From CAZHMN01 sp964533705 (lineage in GTDB: Bacteria; Electryoneota; B3-LCP), in contig CAZHMN010000035.1 in NCBI GenBank assembly GCA_964533705.1, positions 1-29,641 of the forward strand: a DNA stretch of 29,641 nt. The letters run 5' to 3'. The stretch's first letter is position 1; each line of letters starts with the position of its first letter. Positions 23,522 through 29,641 of the stretch are shown in pieces. The notes below the pieces were generated by a model. The model did no database searches. It saw nothing but the letters and a program-made list of their open reading frames with translations, and had not been told where the DNA came from. Both the position numbers and the translations under genes were made by a program.

Positions 23522-23541
23522 AATCCCGCTTGGGCGGGATT
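23522..23541. repeat. Intergenic hairpin with 8-bp arms
   Basis: AATCCCGC and GCGGGATT are perfect arms around TTGG. Further small hairpins follow directly: CACCAA/TTGGTG (23557-23576), ACGAA/TTCGT (23581-23596), a degenerate AGAAT/ATTCT unit (23615-23637) and GGCAG/CTGCC (23671-23686). Together they leave little unpaired sequence in this part of the gap. Confidence 0.7.
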
Positions 23542-23702
23542 TAGTGCAGGTCTAAGCACCAAACTTTAGCTTGGTGAACGACGAAATACACTTCGTGATG
23601 AAAAACCGGCCCCATTCGCCCAAGAATAAATTCTGCCTTCGACGCTATCAAACCGCCCATGATCTGATCTGGCAGGGTATTCTGCCCGTTAATGCCGAGC
23701 CA

Positions 23703-23734
23703 TTCGCCGCAGAATGAATTCTGCGGCTGAGGCT
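23703..23734. repeat. Intergenic hairpin repeat, copy 2
   Basis: This copy is identical to 23463-23494 over 32 bp and lies 240 bp from it in the same orientation. The hairpin arms are at 23706-23715 and 23718-23727. The pair suggests a dispersed repeat family that may be found elsewhere in this genome. Confidence 0.85.
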
Positions 23735-23741
23735 TTATTTA

Positions 23742-23761
23742 AAATCGGCTCAAGCCGATTT
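23742..23761 (-). terminator. Hairpin downstream of the housekeeping operon, possible terminator
   Basis: On the minus strand AAATCGGCT and AGCCGATTT form a perfect 9-bp stem with a TG loop. An A-rich stretch precedes it, and a short T-rich stretch (TTTTAAAT) overlaps its 3' end. It lies 76 bases after the glycosyltransferase stop, where termination of the upstream operon is expected. The weak T-tract makes the call uncertain. The hairpin may just be one unit of the hairpin array. The bases between it and the gene (23762-23837) show nothing further. Confidence 0.4.
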
Positions 23762-23837
23762 CGTTTTTCACCACCCAAAAACAGATTATGAGAAGGGATT
23801 GAGAATTGAGATCAGGGCGTGAGGCGGGGGATTAGAC

Positions 23838-24695
23838 CTATTCGGTTTTTGCCGGGGGTAGTTTTTTGGTCTGGAAAAATGCGTTAACGGGCAAGCTGAT
23901 CAGCTCCCAGACCAGGTTCAGCGCGAAGAGGGGCCAGGTTAGTGGAGAGGTGTGTTTGGCGATCAACCGGAAGAGGCTCTGATAACGGCGTCGCCACTTA
24001 GCGGGATGATAAGCGCCGCCGGTGGATTGCGATACTTTATGATAGATGCGGGCTTCAGGCTCGTAAATCAGCTTATAACCGGCCTTCACGGCCCGCAGGC
24101 AGAAATCGGCGTCTTCGCTGTAAAGGTAGAATCCCTCATCCAGCAGGCCGATTTTTTCCAGTACTTCACGGCGAATCAGCAGACAGCAGCCGGTGAGAAA
24201 AGAAACCGTCAACCGCTCATCAAACCTGCCATCATCGAGCTGCCGCAGGCCGTAATGGCGGACGTAACCCCAGGCCGGCTTCAGTACTCCGCCGGCGAAC
24301 CAGATAACGTCGGGACGATGGTGGTACAAAATCTTGGGGCCGACCAGTCCGATGCGTTCATCGGTCTGTGCCGCAGCAACCAAATGATTCAGAAAATCAG
24401 GATGGACGGTCGTATCATTATTCAGCAGCAGGCAGTAATCGTCACCTTCGGCTAAGACGTCCTTCAGGCCCAGATTGTTGCCTCCGGCGAATCGCAGGTT
24501 TTCACCGGCTTCGAATATCTTTACGTCCGGGAAACGCTGGCGAACCGCCTCGGCTGAACCATCCGTGGATCCGTTGTCCACCATGATGACGCGGTAGTTG
24601 GAGTAATGAACCTTGGTGAGGGAATCCAGGCATTCCAGCGTGTCGTCGCGCCGGTTCCAGTTGACGACGATGATGGCAACACGAGGTTGAAGCAT
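23838..24695 (-). CDS. Family 2 glycosyltransferase (rhamnosyltransferase-like)
   Basis: The 285-residue protein has a GT-A fold of family 2: VAIIVVNWNRRDDTLECLDS (6-25), VIMVDNGSTDGSAEAV (36-51), the metal-binding motif region LLLNNDTTVHPDFL (89-102) and the acceptor-side motif SEDADFCLRAVKAGY. It is closest in style to rhamnosyltransferase/WcaE-like enzymes that build cell-surface polysaccharides. A hydrophobic C-terminal stretch (LTWPLFALNLVWELISLPVN) probably rests on the membrane. It is the last gene of the housekeeping run, 47 bp after yraN, and need not be functionally linked to flagella. Donor and acceptor sugars are unknown. Confidence 0.9.
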   Translation of the reverse strand: MLQPRVAIIVVNWNRRDDTLECLDSLTKVHYSNYRVIMVDNGSTDGSAEAVRQRFPDVKIFEAGENLRFAGGNNLGLKDVLAEGDDYCLLLNNDTTVHPDFLNHLVAAAQTDERIGLVGPKILYHHRPDVIWFAGGVLKPAWGYVRHYGLRQLDDGRFDERLTVSFLTGCCLLIRREVLEKIGLLDEGFYLYSEDADFCLRAVKAGYKLIYEPEARIYHKVSQSTGGAYHPAKWRRRYQSLFRLIAKHTSPLTWPLFALNLVWELISLPVNAFFQTKKLPPAKTE

Positions 24696-24742
24696 GTTGG
24701 TTTTACGCGTTTTAAACTTATGGGACTAAAGGGTAGTCCAAA

Positions 24743-25138
24743 TCATTCCTCATCCCACCCATCCGGGGGCCAGAAGGCGTTTTCGAAGTGCTCTACGACG
24801 TTGCGGCCTCGCTGCGTCTTAACGGCGATCACGTCGAAGCGGCAGGATTCAAACGAGGGCGACCGATCTGCGATAAAGGCCTGCGCGCAGCGGGCCAGTT
24901 TAACCTGCTTGTCGTGATTGACGCGCAGTTCAGGGTGGGATTGCCCCTGGAACCGGCTGCGTTTGACCTCGCAGAAAACCAGCACGCCCTGCTTTTCGGC
25001 GATCAGATCAATTTCACCAATGCGCAGCCGGTAGTTGCGCTGTAATAAGGTGTACCCTTTCTCCTGGAGGTACTTCGCCGCAATGTCTTCTCCCTTGTCA
25101 CCGATTTCCTTCGTCGCGGTTTTCAAGCTACAACTCAC
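24743..25138 (-). CDS. yraN: UPF0102 (YraN-like) endonuclease-fold protein
   Basis: The 131-residue protein has the YraN core: GDKGEDIAAKYLQEKGYTLL (13-32), NYRLRIGEIDLIAEKQGVLV (35-54) and FCEVKRS (55-61). E17, D44, E57 and K59 form the expected PD-(D/E)xK-type active site. The biochemical role of the family is not established; a nuclease role in DNA processing is presumed from the fold. It starts with GTG overlapping the rnhB stop (GTGA), so translation is coupled. The rnhB-yraN pair is conserved in many bacteria. The acidic C-terminus (PDGWDEE) is not a family feature. Confidence 0.93.
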   Translation of the reverse strand: MSCSLKTATKEIGDKGEDIAAKYLQEKGYTLLQRNYRLRIGEIDLIAEKQGVLVFCEVKRSRFQGQSHPELRVNHDKQVKLARCAQAFIADRSPSFESCRFDVIAVKTQRGRNVVEHFENAFWPPDGWDEE

Positions 25139-25794
25139 AAATTATCGTCCAAAAATTTCACGTTGAAGCTGCGGCGGTGAATGGCACAATAGCCATGTTC
25201 AGAAATGGCTTCGATATGGGCTCGGGTTGGATACCCTTTGTGACGCTCGAATCCGTATTGGGGGTAGAGTTTGTGATAGTCCATCATGATCCGATCGCGA
25301 TACACCTTGGCGATGATAGACGCCGCGGCGATGGAGAAACTGCGCCGGTCGCCCTTGACCAGGGCTTTCTGCTCAATATTGCAACCGGGCAATTCCCAGC
25401 GCCCGTCAATCAGCAGATGCTCGGGATCGAGAGCAAGATGAAAGACGGCGCGCTGCATAGCCAACAGGCTGGCCTGCAGAATGTTGAGGCGGTCTATTTC
25501 CTGGGGCGAAGCTTCTCCGATTCCCACTGCGGAAGCTTGTTCGATAATCGCACCGTAAAGTTTTTCCCTGCGGGTGGGCGTGAGCAGCTTGCTGTCGTTT
25601 AGACCGGGGATATAGACCACCTTCGGGAAGATGACGGCCGCGGCGACGACAGGCCCGGCTAAAGGACCGCGCCCCGCTTCGTCCAGACCCGCGACAAAGC
25701 GAATCCCTCCGGCCCAGAGAGCCTTTTCAAAGCTGAAAAGTTCCTGGATCCTCGCTTTTTCCCGTTCAGAGATCAGCGCCATTTTATCGGCCAA
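25135..25794 (-). CDS. rnhB: Ribonuclease HII
   Basis: The 219-residue protein cleaves the RNA strand of RNA-DNA hybrids and starts repair of single ribonucleotides in DNA. The active site is complete: FVAGLDEAGRGPLAGPVVAA (33-52, with D38 and E39), LLIDG (127-131, D130) and IIAKVYRDR (160-168, D167). GLNDSKLLTPTRREKLY and the C-terminal YGFERHKGYPTRAH are also family segments. The start used is a TTG at 25794 with GGAAG at good spacing, inside the end of comEC. An ATG four codons later at 25782 is an alternative. Length is normal. Confidence 0.97.
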   Translation of the reverse strand: MADKMALISEREKARIQELFSFEKALWAGGIRFVAGLDEAGRGPLAGPVVAAAVIFPKVVYIPGLNDSKLLTPTRREKLYGAIIEQASAVGIGEASPQEIDRLNILQASLLAMQRAVFHLALDPEHLLIDGRWELPGCNIEQKALVKGDRRSFSIAAASIIAKVYRDRIMMDYHKLYPQYGFERHKGYPTRAHIEAISEHGYCAIHRRSFNVKFLDDNL

Positions 25795-28088
25795 ACGTCT
25801 CTTCCGTTGGAGGCAAAAACGGCTGCCTGCTGCAAATCAGTCCGGTGGATCAGACATCCCATACCTTCCAGATCCGACACAACTCGATTGGTGGGATGAC
25901 CATAGGAATTGCCGGCAGAACAGCTTATCAGTGCAATCCGGGGTCTAACCCGATTCAGAAAAAAGCGGCGGGAGGAATAACGGCTGCCGTGGTGCGCCAC
26001 TTTAAGAATCTCCGATTGCAGATAATCCCCGGCATTGAATAATATCCTCTCCGTCTTCCAACCAACGTCGCCGGTCAGCAAAAAATCAACTTCCCCGTAA
26101 GAGACCTTCAGAACGATGGATTCCTGATTATCATCTCCTCCTGAAGATTGAGGCGGCCAGAGAACCCGGCACCCGACGCCTTTTAAAATGGAGATCGTAT
26201 CGCCCAGCACAAGTTTCCTGATCGGAACGTTCATCCGGCGAGCGGCGGCGATGACGGTGCGGCCCGGTTCATTATCGGGTGAAAGCGAATTCACTAACAA
26301 ACGATCTACTTTTAGGGATTCCAATACCTCCACGGCACCGCCGGCGTGATCCTCCTGGAAATGGGTTAAAAGCAGGGCGGAGATGCGATTAATTCCTCTG
26401 CGGCGCAGGGACGGGACTAGTTCAAATTTCGCGGTGGTTTCGCTACCGCAATCCACCAACAGATTCGTTCCGCCCGGAAAGCGCATTAACGTGGCATCGC
26501 CCTGGCCAACGTCCAGGGATTCGATTCGCAGGTGCGCCTGCAACTGGAAAACGGGCAGAACGAATAACAGAGCTAAACCTGTGGAAATCCATAAAACGAC
26601 CCGCCTCCAATTCGATGCCCGCAGAATACCGATGAGGACAATGAGAAAAACGATAGCGGCGATCATACCGGGGTAATCGCCGTAGCTGTTTCCGGGGAGA
26701 TGGGCGCCCACAGCAGTTAGGTATTCCAGGCCTTTCAGTCCCAGTTCCAGCGCGCCTGAAAGAAGGTCAATCGAGAGATGAAACATCCCTTTCAGCAGAA
26801 TGGTAATCCAGGCCACACCGAAGATCGCTCCTGCCAGCGGGACGGCGAGCAGATTCAGCAATATAGCTATCGGGGCGAAACCGCCGAAATGTAAGATCAG
26901 TATCGGAGCGGTAAACGCCACAGCACAGAGACTGAATAAAAGGGGCATCGCCAGGTGATTTTCGAAAAACTTGCGCACTTTCAGCGAATTCGAAGCATAG
27001 ATCGGCGCTGATAACCTCACTCTATGGCTGGCGTCCGCAGCCACCAGAATGCCGGCCATGGCGGCGAAAGAGAGCTGGAATCCCGGCGTAAAAAGCTGCT
27101 GCGGTGCGAAAAGAAGGATAACCAGTGCGGCTCCTCCCCAGAGGTTCCAATGTCGTGGAAAACGCCGCACCTCAAAGCTCAGCATGATTAGGGAGATCAT
27201 TAAGGCGGCGCGCAAAGTCGGCGGATTAGCGCCGGTCAAGATGACGTATCCCCATAAGCCGATAAGCAAAACCAGCCTGCGCAGCCGAAGATTAAGAATA
27301 AGAGGTCGAACAAGCAGTATTAAAAGGGCGAAGAGATAGCCGACATGCAGACCACTGACCGCCAGCAGGTGGTAGAGCCCGCTACGGGCGAAATTATCTC
27401 TGACGTCTTCGGGAAGATCGCTCTTCTGACCGAGAATCATGCCCGTCAGAAGGCCCGCCTGACGGGGTGGAAGTACACTTCGGAGAACGTCGGTAATTCT
27501 CGACCTGATTTGGGCTGCCAGACTGGTTTTCGCTATTTCGACAGAAGCGATTTTTTCCGGTTTAATCCAGCCGACGATGCCCTGACGAGCGAATTCTCTG
27601 CGTAGATCCCTGCCGCCCGGGTTACGTTTTATCGGATAGGGCTGAGTTTTTCCATATAGAACCAACCTCGAGCCGGGAATAATTCGGCCATCATCTGCAG
27701 GCACAATCAGACGAAGATTTCCCGGAAACGATTGCCGCCGCCATCCATCTTCTGAAATCCAGTCTGAACGAAAGATCACGACCTGGCGTTCATTATTCTG
27801 GTACACCTGAGAAACAACTTTTCCGCCCATCAGAACCGGATCTGCAGGCAGATTCTCAATTTTATTGAGAATCCCCCAGGTTGAGGTACCGAACAGAAAC
27901 CCGAGGCACAGAATGCCCATATAAACAGCGACGTCTCCCCAGTTTCGCCGGAGTCCCCAGAATCCCAAAAAGACGAAGAGGGCTGTCGCCCCCCAGATCA
28001 AGAACGGTTCGAAGGTATCCAGACGGTCACCGAGGTAGATACCCAGAGCCAGCGCTATGGCGATTTTAACGGCGGGAATGGTTTTCAA
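25773..28088 (-). CDS. comEC: ComEC/Rec2 DNA uptake channel protein
   Basis: The 771-residue membrane protein carries the three parts of a full ComEC. There is an N-terminal membrane/OB region (residues about 1-190, VKIAIALALGIYLGDRL; the soluble part includes QVYQNNERQVVIFRSDW). The competence domain of many membrane helices follows (about 200-500, starting RQAGLLTGMILGQKSDLPED and YHLLAVSGLHVGYLFALLIL). The last part is a metallo-beta-lactamase-like domain (about 520-770) with LLTHFQEDHAGG, FLLTGDVG and LKVAHHGSRYSS. ComEC moves transforming DNA across the inner membrane, so the organism may be naturally competent. No other competence gene is in the window. The start is a TTG overlapping the menG stop (TTGA). 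Confidence 0.95.
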   Translation of the reverse strand: MKTIPAVKIAIALALGIYLGDRLDTFEPFLIWGATALFVFLGFWGLRRNWGDVAVYMGILCLGFLFGTSTWGILNKIENLPADPVLMGGKVVSQVYQNNERQVVIFRSDWISEDGWRRQSFPGNLRLIVPADDGRIIPGSRLVLYGKTQPYPIKRNPGGRDLRREFARQGIVGWIKPEKIASVEIAKTSLAAQIRSRITDVLRSVLPPRQAGLLTGMILGQKSDLPEDVRDNFARSGLYHLLAVSGLHVGYLFALLILLVRPLILNLRLRRLVLLIGLWGYVILTGANPPTLRAALMISLIMLSFEVRRFPRHWNLWGGAALVILLFAPQQLFTPGFQLSFAAMAGILVAADASHRVRLSAPIYASNSLKVRKFFENHLAMPLLFSLCAVAFTAPILILHFGGFAPIAILLNLLAVPLAGAIFGVAWITILLKGMFHLSIDLLSGALELGLKGLEYLTAVGAHLPGNSYGDYPGMIAAIVFLIVLIGILRASNWRRVVLWISTGLALLFVLPVFQLQAHLRIESLDVGQGDATLMRFPGGTNLLVDCGSETTAKFELVPSLRRRGINRISALLLTHFQEDHAGGAVEVLESLKVDRLLVNSLSPDNEPGRTVIAAARRMNVPIRKLVLGDTISILKGVGCRVLWPPQSSGGDDNQESIVLKVSYGEVDFLLTGDVGWKTERILFNAGDYLQSEILKVAHHGSRYSSRRFFLNRVRPRIALISCSAGNSYGHPTNRVVSDLEGMGCLIHRTDLQQAAVFASNGRDVWPIKWR

Positions 28089-28804
28089 GTGCTGGGTATA
28101 CCGGTCTTTTTAAAGATATAGAGACCCACCGCACCGCGCAGAATTGGCCGATGATAAACCGGTGCGAAGCCGGCGCGGTAGTGCTCTTCCACCAGGAGAT
28201 CATATTCGGGAAACGCATAAACGCTGTCGCGCAGATAACGATAAGCTCCCGGCGAGGGGGATAAGGCCGCACCGATCAAGGGAACCAGGTGCTTGAAGTA
28301 TAAGGCATAAATAATAGGGAAAAGAGTACCGTTCGGCGCCGACATTTCCAGGAAGCCCCACAAGCCTCCCGGTTCCAGCACCCGGTTGACCTCTTTGAAG
28401 CCGGTGGAACGATCCTTAAAATTGCGTAAGCCAAAGGTGCAGACGGCGCGCGCAAACGAAGCATCTCTGAAGGGAATTTTTTCAACCGTCCCCAGAGCGA
28501 TTTCTGCATTGGGTTGTTTTTCGCGATACAGCGAAACCATCGGGCGTGAGGGATCGAGGCCGATGACTTCCAGCTCCGGACAGATTCCTTTCAGGGCCGG
28601 TTCCATGTCGCCGGTGCCGGCGGAAATGTCCAGAATGACCTGTCCCGGTTTGAGATCCAAACACCGCGCCAAGTCCCGGCGCCAGCGTTGATCTCTCCCC
28701 CAGGAGATGATCCTGTTCAGGCGGTCGTAAACCGGCGCAATCCGGTCGAAGAGGGAGACAACCGTCCCCTTGCCCGCTCTTTTATAGGGTTCAGCATCGC
28801 TCAT
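28085..28804 (-). CDS. menG: Quinone biosynthesis C-methyltransferase (MenG/UbiE)
   Basis: The 239-residue protein has the UbiE/MenG start (VVSLFDRIAPVYDRLNRIIS, 15-34), SAM-binding motif I (VILDISAGTGDMEPAL, 56-71), the acidic segment VIGLDPSRPMV and the family motif FGLRNFKDRSTGFKEVNRVL. It methylates demethylmenaquinone to menaquinone, or the analogous ubiquinone precursor, in the membrane. Menaquinone is more likely outside the alpha, beta and gamma proteobacteria, which is inference. The ATG overlaps the cdsA stop (TAATG), and its end overlaps comEC, so three genes are translationally coupled. Confidence 0.93.
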   Translation of the reverse strand: MSDAEPYKRAGKGTVVSLFDRIAPVYDRLNRIISWGRDQRWRRDLARCLDLKPGQVILDISAGTGDMEPALKGICPELEVIGLDPSRPMVSLYREKQPNAEIALGTVEKIPFRDASFARAVCTFGLRNFKDRSTGFKEVNRVLEPGGLWGFLEMSAPNGTLFPIIYALYFKHLVPLIGAALSPSPGAYRYLRDSVYAFPEYDLLVEEHYRAGFAPVYHRPILRGAVGLYIFKKTGIPST

Positions 28805-29637
28805 TAGAAAAGCCCGACACGCCCCTGGGCGACCTGATAGATGAACACGAAGGGTACGGTAAGAATCAAACTGTCGAAGCGATCCAAGGCTCCGCCGTGT
28901 TCGCCGAGCAGGGTGCCGGAATCCTTGACCCCTGCAGAACGCTTGAAGTAGGACTCGATCAAATCGCCGGACTGGCCGATGATTCCCACGACAAGAGCGA
29001 CGTAGAGCAAATCCCAGCCGTTGGTCTTGGAAGCGAGGAAGGGAATCCAGAGTATCGCCCAGAAAAGTGCTCCAGCCAGACCGAACGCCGCTCCTTCCCA
29101 GGTCTTTTTGGGACTGACATAGGGCGCCAAATTATGTCTCCCGAAGACTTTCCCACCAGCGTATGCGGCCGTATCACAAACCCAGATGGAGGACAAGAGA
29201 TACAGCGTGTAGGCGGTCGAAGGCTGAAAGTCGTTCCAGGTGGCGTTGCGCACGTAGACCAGCGTACCCAACAGGAGGGGGATATATGCCCAGCCGAAAA
29301 GCGTTATGGGTAAATCACGCAAACCCTCCCTCTCCCCGAAGCGGATTTCAATGAAAGCCAGCAGGAGGGCCAGAAGAAACATCAGGCCGATCCAATTCCC
29401 GGCGGACAGAAAATGCGTCAGGAAAACGGCGACAGCCGCCAGCAAGACGGCGGGAAAGGTCTGGGGGTTTAGGTGGCGCGTTTCGGCCAGCGAGTAGAAT
29501 TCAAACAAAGCGATGGCAGCCACCAACGCGACGAAAAGGGCGAATATCCAGCCCCCCAGGCAGACCACGACGATGATCAGGGGGATACCCCATGCTGCGA
29601 CACTCAGGCGGGCGAGGAGCGGTTTCTGTTCGGTCAT
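28804..29637 (-). CDS. cdsA: Phosphatidate cytidylyltransferase
   Basis: The 277-residue integral membrane protein makes CDP-diacylglycerol from phosphatidate and CTP, the branch point of phospholipid synthesis. It has about seven or eight hydrophobic segments, WVCDTAAYAGGKVFGRHNLA and SPKKTWEGAAFGLAGAL in the middle, and the CdsA signature near the end (SYFKRSAGVKDSGTLLGEHG, then GALDRFDS). The usual PGHGG reads GEHGG here, a mild variation. The ATG at 29637 is only four bases from the window edge, so its promoter and any upstream gene (often uppS) are not visible. Confidence 0.95.
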   Translation of the reverse strand: MTEQKPLLARLSVAAWGIPLIIVVVCLGGWIFALFVALVAAIALFEFYSLAETRHLNPQTFPAVLLAAVAVFLTHFLSAGNWIGLMFLLALLLAFIEIRFGEREGLRDLPITLFGWAYIPLLLGTLVYVRNATWNDFQPSTAYTLYLLSSIWVCDTAAYAGGKVFGRHNLAPYVSPKKTWEGAAFGLAGALFWAILWIPFLASKTNGWDLLYVALVVGIIGQSGDLIESYFKRSAGVKDSGTLLGEHGGALDRFDSLILTVPFVFIYQVAQGRVGLF

Positions 29638-29641
29638 TTAT

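Noticed and set aside
23380..23562. 60-codon minus-strand frame in the hairpin-rich gap
   Set aside because: It reads through the repeat and hairpin units, has low-complexity composition and no ribosome binding site, so it is not considered coding.
23460..23765. CRISPR array
   Set aside because: Only two identical units 240 bp apart are present, with no regular spacers and no cas genes in the window.

Overview
The window is a chromosomal segment of a motile, diderm (Gram-negative type) bacterium with moderate GC. Every credible gene lies on the minus strand, so transcription runs from high to low coordinates. The flagellar genes include the P-ring (FlgI), L-ring (FlgH) and P-ring assembly chaperone (FlgA), which implies an outer membrane. 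The order flgF-flgG-flgA-flgH-flgI-flgJ-flgN-flgK-flgL resembles the deltaproteobacterial/Nitrospira type of arrangement. The glycosyltransferase content and intergenic repeats would also fit a poorly sampled candidate phylum. I cannot place the organism further from sequence alone.

Region 1 (29637-23838) is a tightly packed housekeeping operon with overlapping or nearly abutting genes: cdsA (phospholipid precursor synthesis), menG/ubiE (quinone methylation), comEC (DNA uptake channel), rnhB (RNase HII), yraN (UPF0102 nuclease-like) and a family 2 glycosyltransferase. Region 2 (23837-23290) is the only long gene-free stretch. It holds a dense run of at least eight short hairpins, including two identical 32-bp copies, and then a candidate sigma-70-type promoter for the flagellar operon.

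Region 3 (23289-15173) encodes the distal rod (FlgF, FlgG), the rings and their chaperone, the rod-cap domain protein FlgJ, the chaperone FlgN, and the hook-filament junction proteins FlgK and FlgL. A single-domain response regulator sits between flgK and flgL. Region 4 (15095-4885) is a block of six consecutive large glycosyltransferase genes: three GT9 (heptosyltransferase-like) enzymes with shared C-terminal tails, and three CgeB-like enzymes. One CgeB-like enzyme is fused to a Maf-like N-terminal domain and another to TPR repeats. Its place between flgL and the flagellin gene suggests flagellin glycosylation. Two small uncharacterised genes follow, one of them FliT-like.

Region 5 (3582-1) is the filament block: a short flagellin (277 aa), the cap FliD, the chaperone FliS and an edge-truncated FlgM-like anti-sigma factor with two FlgM-type motifs. 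Flagellin is preceded by a clear sigma-28 promoter. Just upstream of that promoter is a 13-nt perfect complement of the flagellin ribosome binding site. A read-through transcript should therefore mask the RBS, whereas a transcript begun at the sigma-28 promoter should not. This is the most interesting regulatory signal I found. No tRNA, rRNA, CRISPR array, transposase or phage gene was seen.
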